From positions 1 to 16,085 of the forward strand of contig JAHFQF010000026.1 of assembly GCA_023266435.1 (NCBI GenBank): 16,085 bases of DNA, read 5' to 3'. The DNA comes from Legionellales bacterium. Lineage in GTDB: Bacteria; Pseudomonadota; Gammaproteobacteria; Berkiellales; Berkiellaceae. Below the pieces are notes generated by a model. That model saw only the letters and a program-made list of their open reading frames with translations. It searched no databases and was not told where the DNA came from. This document shows positions 8,565-14,698 of this stretch, piece after piece. The translations under genes and the position numbers were made by a program. Within the stretch, counting starts at the first letter, position 1; each line of letters begins with the position of its first letter.

Positions 8565-10765
8565 GTCTTCAAGAAGCCGCCAGAGCCGAATTAGCTCGTC
8601 GTGACATGGCAGACGCTGCCCGAACAGAACTTGCCAGACGCGATGCAGAAGAACAACAGTCTCCCAACGAAGCACCTAGAACATTGGGTGGTATGGGAAG
8701 AATGCCTGGCGCCGATGTCATTAAACGTGGTGCTAAACTGACTGCTCACGCCGTGGGCCCTTCTTTATTAGGAGGAGCCGCTGAATTAGGAATGCTTCCT
8801 ATCAATACTGCACGTGCGCTCAAGGACAGATCAATGGAAAACTGGGTCTCTCCGATAGGAAAGCTTCAAGAGCAATTACCAGCAGATTGGGCACCAAAGA
8901 ATCCTCAAGAACGGTTGGCCTCTACAATAATGTCTGTGTTAACGCCTGGTGGCATAGGCAAAGCAGGTAAGGCAATCGGTCACGCTCTCGAAGCCGTCGC
9001 TCCTCATGCCGCTAAAGCAGCTGCAAAAGGCACTCCTAAATGGGTAAAGGCCACTGGCCATGCATTAGCAGATGAAAGCCCTGGAGCCCTTGCTAAAATG
9101 GTTCCTGGTGCTGCCGTATCTCATTTGGCAGTAGAGAATGATGCTCATCCAGCATTGGCAGCCGCTTTGGGAATAGGTACAAATATACCTGTGAATTATT
9201 TGGCAACCAAACCAGCTAAGCTTTATTCTGAATGGGTGAAAAATTATGCTATTCAAGACCCAGAAATTCAGAAGTCATTGATTAAAAATGCTGGCAACAA
9301 AGTATTTCATAAGAATAAACCTCAAACTTCAATGTTTGTTGAAGATAACCTACCAGTCCAAGAAGTAACACCACAGAAATTCGGCCAAGAAGTTCAAGAT
9401 ATCGCCAAAGGATATGCAAAATCAAAAAGCCAACACTTTAAGAAAGAATATACCCCCATCGATGAAGCATTGGTAAAATCACAGCCGATCGATCTAGAAC
9501 CAGTGATGGATACATGGCTAAAGCCCTTACATTCAAAAGAAAATGTTCTGGAAAAGAATTATTATTTAAAATCACCTCAAGGTAAAGATTTTCTAAGGCT
9601 ATTAAATGTTAAAGAAGGTACGAACTTTGAAAAACTTGAATACGATGTTGTTTCGAAACTCTTTCAAAAGTCATTTGAACCCGAAAAAGGTGCCTTAACT
9701 GCCCCAGGTTCAAGGGCAAAAACCATTAAAGATTTATCACCTGAAGATATATTGAATGGTGATTCTGCCTTATCAAAAATTCTCACCCCAGAAACACGAG
9801 CTGCTTTTAGTGAGAATTTCGAGCATCATAAAGGTGTTTTATATGATCCGAAGTCAAGTGCAGAAGCCAAAGCAGAAGCTAATAAATTCTTTAATTCACT
9901 CAGAAATAATCGTACAGAGATCAATGCAGCTAAGAATCCCTATCAGATTCGCGAATTAGCACGTGAAAATGCTTCTCTTGGGAATTACCATGGCTTACCG
10001 TCATCTAAGCAACATGCTCATGCTAGCGAATCAAAGGTATTGAAAGAAGACCTATTACATGGTGGTTTAGAAGAGACCAACCCTCAGTTAAGTAAAGATT
10101 TGCGAAAAGCCGATGCCGAGAATTCTTTCTGGCAAAAACGTAAGAAGATGGTCGGCTCTTTTATTGGTAGTAAAAACGAACCGAAGACCCCTGAACAAGC
10201 TGTAGAAAGCTTATTGAGCGATTTCGGCAAAGGGTCAAGGACTTTAAAGTTTATAAAAGGAATTGCAGGAGAAAAAGCAAATGCCGTTTCTGATAACTTA
10301 CTTACTGTACTCGGTACTGAAGGGCAAGATACGAATGTTATAAATCTTTATAAGAAATATAAAACTCTTCCTAAAGAAGACGCTAAGATATTTTGGATGG
10401 GTATTACACCCGATACCAAAAAAGCTTTAGACAAATCATTTAATATGATTGAAGAATTAGCTGCTCGAAATAACATGAAAACAGCAGATTTTAACCCAGT
10501 AGCCAATTACGCGAAAACACCGACCTTAAATTGGTGGAAACGTTTTAAAAAGAATCTCTTCAAAGCTCGTGCTATTAAAAAATACACCTCACCCAAAGGC
10601 ATGCAAAAGCTTGAAGAGCATTTATTAACACCTCAAGTTAAAGCCCCTTGGTTCCAAGAAACCCGCACTGCACTTAAGAAATCACCGATGGCATTCGCTA
10701 AACAAGAGGCGAATAGACCAAGCCGTAAATATGTGATACATCCTAATGCGGTGGAAGTGAAATAA
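8561..10765 (+). CDS. Large helical internal or ejection-type virion protein (734 aa)
   Basis: This is the last gene of the phage block, coupled to the previous one by ATGA. The N-terminus has two copies of a ten-residue unit, AARAELARRD (6-15) and AARTELARRD (19-28). A Gly/Ala region with possible membrane-active helices follows (GPSLLGGAAELGMLP near residue 68, later AVSHLAVENDAHPALAAALG). The remaining 500 or so residues are Lys/Glu-rich helices with segments such as SPEDILNGDSALSKILTPET, TPEQAVESLLSDFGKGSRTL and DAKIFWMGITPDTKKALDKS. No enzyme motif is seen. The terminal position after the preceding helical protein, the size and the composition suit an injected core protein, by analogy to the ejection proteins of podoviruses. 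That function is inference. Confidence 0.7.
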   Translation: MSLQEAARAELARRDMADAARTELARRDAEEQQSPNEAPRTLGGMGRMPGADVIKRGAKLTAHAVGPSLLGGAAELGMLPINTARALKDRSMENWVSPIGKLQEQLPADWAPKNPQERLASTIMSVLTPGGIGKAGKAIGHALEAVAPHAAKAAAKGTPKWVKATGHALADESPGALAKMVPGAAVSHLAVENDAHPALAAALGIGTNIPVNYLATKPAKLYSEWVKNYAIQDPEIQKSLIKNAGNKVFHKNKPQTSMFVEDNLPVQEVTPQKFGQEVQDIAKGYAKSKSQHFKKEYTPIDEALVKSQPIDLEPVMDTWLKPLHSKENVLEKNYYLKSPQGKDFLRLLNVKEGTNFEKLEYDVVSKLFQKSFEPEKGALTAPGSRAKTIKDLSPEDILNGDSALSKILTPETRAAFSENFEHHKGVLYDPKSSAEAKAEANKFFNSLRNNRTEINAAKNPYQIRELARENASLGNYHGLPSSKQHAHASESKVLKEDLLHGGLEETNPQLSKDLRKADAENSFWQKRKKMVGSFIGSKNEPKTPEQAVESLLSDFGKGSRTLKFIKGIAGEKANAVSDNLLTVLGTEGQDTNVINLYKKYKTLPKEDAKIFWMGITPDTKKALDKSFNMIEELAARNNMKTADFNPVANYAKTPTLNWWKRFKKNLFKARAIKKYTSPKGMQKLEEHLLTPQVKAPWFQETRTALKKSPMAFAKQEANRPSRKYVIHPNAVEVK

Positions 10766-10795
10766 ATGGTTGACAATCACGGTAAACGCATCTAA
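10766..10795 (+). pseudogene. 9-codon frame abutting the last phage gene
   Basis: The ATG immediately follows the TAA of the 734-aa gene, as in real junctions of this operon, but the frame stops after MVDNHGKRI. It looks like the start of a lost gene or a chance ATG. The following bases give no long frame on either strand. Confidence 0.15.
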
Positions 10796-10868
10796 TTTGT
10801 TTTTAGAAATCATTGAAGTATTTTAAGCCATTTGATGATTTTCTTACAGTTTTAAATTCACGTGATCT

Positions 10869-10903
10869 TTGAACTTGTAATTTATTTTTGTATTGTTTAT
10901 ACA
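10869..10903 (+). promoter_or_regulatory. Candidate promoter upstream of the inverted-repeat series
   Basis: Two overlapping solutions are visible: TTGAAC (10869-10874), 16 nt, TATTGT (10891-10896); or TTGTAA (10875-10880), 17 nt, TATACA (10898-10903). Each box matches four of six consensus bases. A transcript from here would cross all six hairpins and could end at the terminator-like one near 11185, giving roughly 280 nt. Confidence 0.3.
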
Positions 10904-10915
10904 TTACATACCTTT

Positions 10916-10939
10916 CTGTAATTTAAAAGAAAATTACAG
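10916..10939 (+). repeat. Inverted repeat 1 (9-bp arms, 6-nt loop)
   Basis: CTGTAATTT and AAATTACAG form perfect arms around AAAAGA. The right arm runs into the ribosome site AGGAG (10938-10942) of the 8-codon frame at 10949, so folding could partly mask that site. Confidence 0.6.
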
Positions 10940-10948
10940 GAGATTTTA

Positions 10949-10975
10949 GTGAGTAAAAGTTATGATAAATTTTAA
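10949..10975 (+). CDS. 8-codon micro-ORF with a strong ribosome site
   Basis: AGGAG (10938-10942) lies 6 nt before GTG at 10949, which opens MSKSYDKF and then TAA. The AGGAGATTTTA leader is nearly the same as those in front of the genuine genes at 3520 and 15582. It may be a leader peptide, or the surviving 5' end of a decayed gene. Product function is unknown. Confidence 0.2.
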   Translation: MSKSYDKF

Positions 10976-10980
10976 ATTAA

Positions 10981-11013
10981 TCATAATTTTGACTTATTTA
11001 AAAAGTCTATCAT
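10981..11013 (-). CDS. 10-codon micro-ORF with a consensus ribosome site inside a hairpin
   Basis: On the minus strand AAAGGAGGTG (11030-11021) sits 7 nt before the ATG at 11013-11011. The frame MIDFLNKSKL ends at TGA (10983-10981). The ribosome site is in the loop, and the ATG is in one arm of the 11-bp inverted repeat at 11009-11046. It may be a leader peptide, a decayed gene, or a coincidence produced by a plus-strand element. Confidence 0.25.
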   Translation of the reverse strand: MIDFLNKSKL

Positions 11014-11046
11014 ATGAGAGCACCTCCTTTCGTAATCTCATATGAT
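11009..11046. repeat. Inverted repeat 3, loop carries an anti-Shine-Dalgarno sequence
   Basis: Perfect 11-bp arms ATCATATGAGA and TCTCATATGAT enclose the 16-nt loop GCACCTCCTTTCGTAA. The loop contains CACCTCCTTTC, the known 3' tail sequence of bacterial 16S rRNA. As plus-strand RNA it would present an anti-Shine-Dalgarno; as minus-strand RNA it would present a consensus Shine-Dalgarno with the ATG held in the stem. The repeat is plain in the sequence, and its function is inference. Confidence 0.65.
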
Positions 11047-11053
11047 GTAAGTG

Positions 11054-11094
11054 ATCAGAACAGAATTCAAAGTATAAAAGTTTTCTATTCTGAT
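11054..11094. repeat. Inverted repeat 4 (11-bp arms, one mismatch)
   Basis: TCAGAACAGAA (11055-11065) pairs with TTCTATTCTGA (11083-11093) with one mismatch, and the flanking A/T adds a pair. The loop is 17 nt. It begins 8 nt after inverted repeat 3. Confidence 0.5.
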
Positions 11095-11108
11095 TAAAGT
11101 TGATGATA

Positions 11109-11151
11109 ATGAATTAATTAAAGAATTCTTCGATTGCCCTAATTAATTCAT
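11109..11151. repeat. Inverted repeat 5 (perfect 11-bp arms) enclosing a palindrome
   Basis: ATGAATTAATT and AATTAATTCAT are perfect arms with a 21-nt loop. Inside lies the 10-bp palindrome AAGAATTCTT (11121-11130). The arms are AT-only apart from one pair, so stability is modest. As DNA it could be an operator for a dimeric protein. Confidence 0.5.
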
Positions 11152-11157
11152 AGATGG

Positions 11158-11190
11158 ATTGGAAAAGTTTTACGGCTTTTCCAATTTCAT
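11158..11190 (+). terminator. Possible rho-independent terminator (inverted repeat 6)
   Basis: ATTGGAAAAG (11158-11167) and CTTTTCCAAT (11176-11185) are perfect 10-bp arms with the loop TTTTACGG, followed by TTTCATTT. The stem is GC-poor and the T-run is interrupted, so strength is uncertain. It would end a transcript coming from the phage operon or from the promoter near 10870. Confidence 0.45.
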
Positions 11191-11266
11191 TTAATAAATC
11201 ACGCAGATGTACTCCTTTGATTAAAAATCACATTATAAAGAAAATTAGAAGAATGACAACAATTTG

Positions 11267-11295
11267 TTTTAATTTTTTAAAATTTTTGTTATAAT
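11267..11295 (+). promoter_or_regulatory. Promoter of the 187-aa gene
   Basis: A perfect TATAAT -10 box lies at 11290-11295, 34 nt before the ATG at 11330. The best -35 at 17-nt spacing is a poor TTTTAA (11267-11272); TTGTTT (11264-11269) has 20-nt spacing. The surrounding poly-A/T tract may act as an UP-like element. This indicates that the 187-aa gene is transcribed apart from the phage operon. Confidence 0.55.
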
Positions 11296-11329
11296 AGAGT
11301 ATCTAAATCTTTAATAAGGTTTTAAATAA

Positions 11330-11893
11330 ATGAATATCCGCAAACAACGTCTAGGGCTTTTTTCAAAGGGAGGCTCAGCTGCTTCCAAAGATATGGCTGA
11401 AGGAATGGGCGGTGGAGCTGGGGATAGAGCTGTCAGGGAAGCTCGTCAAAAAGCCAAGGCTGACGCAGAATTAAGAGCTTATCGAGCTCAAACGGCCATT
11501 AATGCTTTAGGAACCCGTTCTATATCAGGTGCAATTGGCACAGGAATTTTAAGAGCATTTAAGGAACCGACAGGAAATCGACTTCGTTTAGGAGATGTGC
11601 CCATTGTAGCTCCTACCTTACCTGTTGGGCCTTCTTCAGGTTTATCAGGCGAACCAGTAATCCGAGGTGGAGCTGCAGTTACTCCTCCTTTAGCATCTGT
11701 TAGTGCGACAGGAGGTGCAAGCGGACAAGCTCCTGTTAGTAGGGCTTCAACTCGCACTATACGTAGTCCTTTAGACGAGTTAAGAATAAGTTTAGGAGAA
11801 GAACCCTCACCGACCCCACCAGTTGTTGCATCACGACCACCTCTCTTATCGCATCCTTCTTTGTCGAAAACTCCAAGCCAAGACTTGGAATAA
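11330..11893 (+). CDS. Hypothetical low-complexity protein
   Basis: A 187-aa protein that I do not recognise. It starts basic (MNIRKQRLGLFSKGG), followed by a Gly/Ala stretch (EGMGGGAGDRAVREAR) and a short helix (KAKADAELRAYRAQTAINAL, about 42-61). From about residue 85 it is Pro/Ser/Thr/Ala-rich and probably disordered, ending SHPSLSKTPSQDLE. There is no signal peptide or membrane helix. It has its own promoter (TATAAT at 11290) and a weak AAGG 10 nt before the ATG. Its G+C looks closer to the phage block than to the AT-rich genes on its right, and it lies on the phage strand, so it may be a phage accessory gene. An effector-like or disordered host protein is the alternative. It converges on the next gene with only 6 bp between the two stops. 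Confidence 0.6.
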   Translation: MNIRKQRLGLFSKGGSAASKDMAEGMGGGAGDRAVREARQKAKADAELRAYRAQTAINALGTRSISGAIGTGILRAFKEPTGNRLRLGDVPIVAPTLPVGPSSGLSGEPVIRGGAAVTPPLASVSATGGASGQAPVSRASTRTIRSPLDELRISLGEEPSPTPPVVASRPPLLSHPSLSKTPSQDLE

Positions 11894-11905
11894 CACTTTT
11901 TATGA
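11872..11905 (+). terminator. Weak terminator-like hairpin at the end of the 187-aa gene
   Basis: TCCAAG (11872-11877) and CTTGGA (11884-11889) enclose CCAAGA. A T-run (TTTTT within 11897-11901) follows after 7 nt. The hairpin lies in the last codons, so it could be fortuitous. Confidence 0.25.
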
Positions 11906-12688
11906 AAGGTCTTCTATTTCTAAAGGTGTATAAATAAAGTCATAATGATATTCAAGGTCTTCAAAGTAATTCTTTTTAATCAGTAAAAATAAATAATTTA
12001 ATTCTTCACCTGATAATAATTTTGTATTCGCCGCTTTATAGAGCGCCTTTAATTGCCTATCGTAATAAACGTGCTTAACTGTACGTATTTCATTATTTAA
12101 TTGATTCTTAAATCTTTCTTTATTCGTTTCGTTTTTGGTTAACGAAAGATGATTGTATAATTTTCGTACATCACATTCTGGATTAAGCATCATTTTGTAA
12201 AAGGTAGAAATTGGTATGAAATTTAATTGCTCAAGTGTGAGATTGAAAAATGGATTTGATGATGAAAAATCCTCAAGTTCGATTGAATAAATATCCACTA
12301 TGCCAGCAGGTGCAATAGGACAATAAGTTCCTTTTTTACTTTTTATTTTGTCTAAAAAATACTGTGTATCAGATAAAATACGATTAGATGCTACCTCTAT
12401 TAATAATTTTAATTGTTTTTCGTAAATAGTTACGTTTTCCAGATTAGTAATGATGCCAATATCGCAGTCCCTAATTGTTGACATCATTTTCCATTTGAAT
12501 CTTTTTTTTACATGTGGTTTTTCATACATAAAAGAGATTCTATCTATTCTTTCTTCTATAAGCGTGCTGTATGCTTGTTCTAAAGTAACAGAAGGGGTCA
12601 ATGGCCTACTGCTTACGTCTTCTTTTTCTTCAGTAGCTGCATAGCTTCCAAAGGTTAATCCAATTAATATTATTAAAATTCTTTTCAT
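11900..12688 (-). CDS. Exported protein of unknown function
   Basis: A 262-aa protein with a clear signal peptide: MKR, hydrophobic ILIILIGLTFG, and a cleavage site around SYA-AT (residues 15-19). The mature part is Lys/Glu/Asn/Ile-rich and mostly helical, with three cysteines (DCDIG near 74, YCPIA near 122, ECDV near 174). I recognise no family. Its ATG overlaps the stop of the transposase gene (ATGA on the minus strand), and its Shine-Dalgarno AAGGA (12701-12697) lies within the last codons of the transposase, 8 nt upstream. Translation therefore appears coupled to the transposase gene. It is the last gene of the minus-strand row and converges with the 187-aa gene. Confidence 0.65.
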   Translation of the reverse strand: MKRILIILIGLTFGSYAATEEKEDVSSRPLTPSVTLEQAYSTLIEERIDRISFMYEKPHVKKRFKWKMMSTIRDCDIGIITNLENVTIYEKQLKLLIEVASNRILSDTQYFLDKIKSKKGTYCPIAPAGIVDIYSIELEDFSSSNPFFNLTLEQLNFIPISTFYKMMLNPECDVRKLYNHLSLTKNETNKERFKNQLNNEIRTVKHVYYDRQLKALYKAANTKLLSGEELNYLFLLIKKNYFEDLEYHYDFIYTPLEIEDLS

Positions 12689-13800
12689 GACATTATTCCT
12701 TCAATTATATGGTGTGGTTCCACCATGTTTCTTATCATTTTACGACGATTTGACATCTTAGAGGTGTCTTTAGCCACCAATCCTAAGGCCATCTTACGAA
12801 ACCATGCAAAGTTCTGTGCAGTTATATCGTTTCGAATGCGTGATTCATCCTCTCGAAAGGCGACATCCAGCACCCAATGAAGATTATTTTCAATCTGCCA
12901 ATGGCTTCGAATCCCTCGAGCAATCTTTTCTACTTCTGTATAAGACAATGTAGAAATGAAATATCTGTTTTCGATTCTCTCATCACATTTGTAAGCTACT
13001 TTAATGACGGATTTAATATTAGCCCATTTATTAAGGTCTAGAGACCATTCTATTAAATGAGCTGGAAAAGCTTCTACTCTTCTGTTTTCAATACGTCCAT
13101 GATCTCCGTTAACTTCATGATTAAATATCTGGGACGGAAGTTTTGTATAACATTGTTTGTTATTATCCATATCAAATAAATCAACGATCGGCGTATAAAG
13201 GTCTTTCTGGTTACCTTTAACTGCCAAAATATAATCAGCTTTCTTTTCTACAATAACAGCTGCTATTTCTCTCTGACATCCCATAGCATCGATCGTGATA
13301 ATCGCTCCCTCAATAGCCAATTGCTCTAATAATTGAGGTATGACAGTAATCTCATTTGTCTTACCGTCTACTTTCATTTGTCCCAAAGAAAAGCCATTGG
13401 CACAGGAATAAGCGCTTAAGATGTGAAGAGCTTTCTGACCCTTACTGTTTTGATGAGAACCTTTCATAGTCTTGCCATCAATAGCAATAACATTCTCTTT
13501 TACATAACCTTTAATGTGCCGAATCCATTCAATAAAGCTTTTTTGTAACTCTAGTGGCTCTAATAAAGACAACACACGATTAATCGTATCATGAGATGGA
13601 ATACCATTTGGTAGTTTTAGGTATTTCTTAAGCCATTTCTCGTGAAGAGTGCCAAAAAGCTCGATTTCATCGAAAGTTTGAACTCCAGCCATAATAGCAA
13701 ATAAAGTCAAAGCTATAATATCAATAAGCAAATGCTTCTTCGTACGATCAATACGCGGGTCTTCTATCTGACCGAATGTTTCGATAAAAATATTATTCAT
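12685..13800 (-). CDS. ISAs1-family (H-repeat type) DDE transposase
   Basis: Full length at 371 aa, the usual size for this family. The N-terminal associated domain (FGQIEDPRIDRTKKHLLIDI, then GIPSHDTINRVLSLL at 67-80) precedes an RNase H-like catalytic domain. Likely catalytic residues are D108 in VIAIDGKTMKGS, D171 in IITIDAMGCQ and E304 in HWQIENNLHWVLDVAF; ILAVKGNQK (191-199) and RNDITAQNFAW are also typical. The frame is intact and no key residue is missing, so an active enzyme is possible. The G+C is visibly higher than in the neighbours on its right, which suggests transfer. It lies 5 bp after the DUF29 stop and overlaps the next start, and I found no terminal inverted repeats at the gene ends. 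It could be a domesticated copy, or an IS whose ends merged into neighbouring frames. Confidence 0.9.
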   Translation of the reverse strand: MNNIFIETFGQIEDPRIDRTKKHLLIDIIALTLFAIMAGVQTFDEIELFGTLHEKWLKKYLKLPNGIPSHDTINRVLSLLEPLELQKSFIEWIRHIKGYVKENVIAIDGKTMKGSHQNSKGQKALHILSAYSCANGFSLGQMKVDGKTNEITVIPQLLEQLAIEGAIITIDAMGCQREIAAVIVEKKADYILAVKGNQKDLYTPIVDLFDMDNNKQCYTKLPSQIFNHEVNGDHGRIENRRVEAFPAHLIEWSLDLNKWANIKSVIKVAYKCDERIENRYFISTLSYTEVEKIARGIRSHWQIENNLHWVLDVAFREDESRIRNDITAQNFAWFRKMALGLVAKDTSKMSNRRKMIRNMVEPHHIIEGIMS

Positions 13801-13805
13801 TTATT

Positions 13806-14240
13806 TTATTCAAAAATAAATTCTCTTTCATAAAGGTCTTTAGATGTGTAATAACATTTTTTTGGAAAAATAGAAGGGACAACATTAGGGTTATTCTCAG
13901 CAGCCCTAAATAAAGCATAAACATATGCTTCCCTGATAGTCTTTATATCTTTAGAATAGGATTCTAAACTTGGAGAATCTTTGATAAGATAATCTATTAA
14001 AAATCTACAACATCGTATATTAACTAAGGTTCGCTGATTTTGTCCAGGTATATGATGATCCCATGTAAGTATATTAGCTAATAAAAGACTTATTTGATAT
14101 TCTATATTTTGCTTTTCAGCCCTAGCCAAAGAGTTTAATTCATCAGTTAAATTTTCTATATCTAATTGATGCCATTTTTTGGCATTTAATAAAGTTACTT
14201 GGTGTGTTATCCAAGCGTAATAGTCTTTATGAATATCCAT
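13806..14240 (-). CDS. DUF29 family protein
   Basis: A 144-aa protein matching DUF29 over its full length, to my recollection of the family. The N-terminal DYYAWITHQVTLLNAKKWHQ (6-25) is followed by LDIENLTDELNSLARAEKQN (26-45), then LLLANILTWDHHIPGQ (52-67) and LIKDSPSLESY. It ends in the typical PSIFPKKCYYTSKDLYEREF. The family is common in bacteria including cyanobacteria, is helical, and has no established biochemical function that I know of. It has a good Shine-Dalgarno, AGGAG (14254-14250), 7 nt before the ATG. That ATG overlaps the stop of the small membrane-protein gene upstream (TAATG). The gene is intact although a transposase gene begins 5 bp after its stop. Confidence 0.8.
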   Translation of the reverse strand: MDIHKDYYAWITHQVTLLNAKKWHQLDIENLTDELNSLARAEKQNIEYQISLLLANILTWDHHIPGQNQRTLVNIRCCRFLIDYLIKDSPSLESYSKDIKTIREAYVYALFRAAENNPNVVPSIFPKKCYYTSKDLYEREFIFE

Positions 14241-14407
14241 TATATTTTACTCCTAAGAAGTTCTTTAACTTCTTTTTTCCAAAATCGAGCACGTTTTAAA
14301 TCATCAATATATTCCATTTCTTCTCTCATACATTTTAAGAACCATATAGTTACAACAATTAATCCAATGATAAATGCCATAATTATAATCATTGATAGAT
14401 TCTGCAT
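14240..14407 (-). CDS. Small single-pass membrane protein (55 aa)
   Basis: A short gene on the minus strand: MQNLS, a hydrophobic helix (MIIIMAFIIGLIVVTIWFL, residues 6-24), then a charged helix (KCMREEMEYIDDLKRARFWK onward, 25-55). It probably sits in the inner membrane with the C-terminal part in the cytoplasm, going by the positive charges after the helix. GAGAAG lies just before the ATG. Its TAA overlaps the ATG of the DUF29 gene (TAATG), as is common in co-translated genes. It starts 24 bp after the preceding small membrane-protein gene. No family is recognised. Confidence 0.6.
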   Translation of the reverse strand: MQNLSMIIIMAFIIGLIVVTIWFLKCMREEMEYIDDLKRARFWKKEVKELLRSKI

Positions 14408-14431
14408 TTTCTTCTCTAATAATAATTAATT

Positions 14432-14698
14432 TTATTTATAATTAACAAACATTTTAGGATATTTTTTTTTATAGAGTTCTAGTAATTTAGCAGATTCTTC
14501 TGCTAATTTCTTTTGATCATTATATATTACTGAATATCGCTGTTCCCAATGATCTTGGGTTTCTTTAGCAAAATCATTTTTAATTAAAGTTACTATAAAC
14601 ATTAAAAAACCTGCTAATGCTCCAAAAAAAGCAAGAGAACCAATAATTAATTGCCAAACATTAAGTATTATTTCTGTTTTTTCCAATTTTTTTGCCAT
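14432..14698 (-). CDS. Small membrane protein with a charged tail (88 aa)
   Basis: An 88-aa protein: a basic start (MAKKLEKTE), a long hydrophobic stretch (about residues 11-40, with IIGSLAFFGALAGFLMFIVT) that is one long helix or a tight hairpin, then a Lys/Glu-rich helical tail (AKETQDHWEQRYSVIYNDQK onward) that could form a coiled coil. The first codons overlap the end of the 38-aa frame upstream, and no good ribosome site of its own is seen, so coupling is likely. It resembles small phage or plasmid-borne membrane proteins only in general shape. Function is unknown. Confidence 0.6.
   Translation of the reverse strand: MAKKLEKTEIILNVWQLIIGSLAFFGALAGFLMFIVTLIKNDFAKETQDHWEQRYSVIYNDQKKLAEESAKLLELYKKKYPKMFVNYK

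Larger units (their letters stand above)
10796..11329. other. Non-coding stretch with a series of inverted repeats
   Basis: No gene of convincing length is seen on either strand. The stretch holds, left to right, a candidate promoter near 10869-10903 and six inverted repeats with arms 10916-10924/10931-10939, 10960-10966/10980-10986, 11009-11019/11036-11046, 11055-11065/11083-11093 (one mismatch), 11109-11119/11141-11151 and 11158-11167/11176-11185. The fifth encloses the palindrome AAGAATTCTT (11121-11130). A second promoter near 11267-11295 serves the 187-aa gene. There is no tRNA-like cloverleaf and no direct-repeat array. It may be a structured RNA, a regulatory leader, or the scar of a prophage boundary with lost genes. 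Confidence 0.6.

Noticed and set aside
10796..11329. CRISPR array or tRNA gene in the non-coding stretch
   Set aside because: The repeats are inverted pairs of differing sequence, not equal direct repeats, and no cloverleaf with T-arm or anticodon features could be found.
11488..11757. 89-codon minus-strand open frame inside the 187-aa gene
   Set aside because: The plus-strand frame has a TATAAT promoter. The minus frame has none and reads as the mirror of low-complexity codons.
12666..13797. 9-bp direct repeat AATATTATT on both sides of the transposase as a target-site duplication
   Set aside because: Both copies lie inside coding frames (12666-12674 and 13789-13797, the second inside the transposase itself), and no inverted ends adjoin them. 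An AT-only match is expected by chance here.
14199..14429. 76-codon plus-strand open frame
   Set aside because: It lies opposite the 55-aa membrane-protein gene and the start of DUF29, which have better ribosome sites and junctions. It has no ribosome site of its own.
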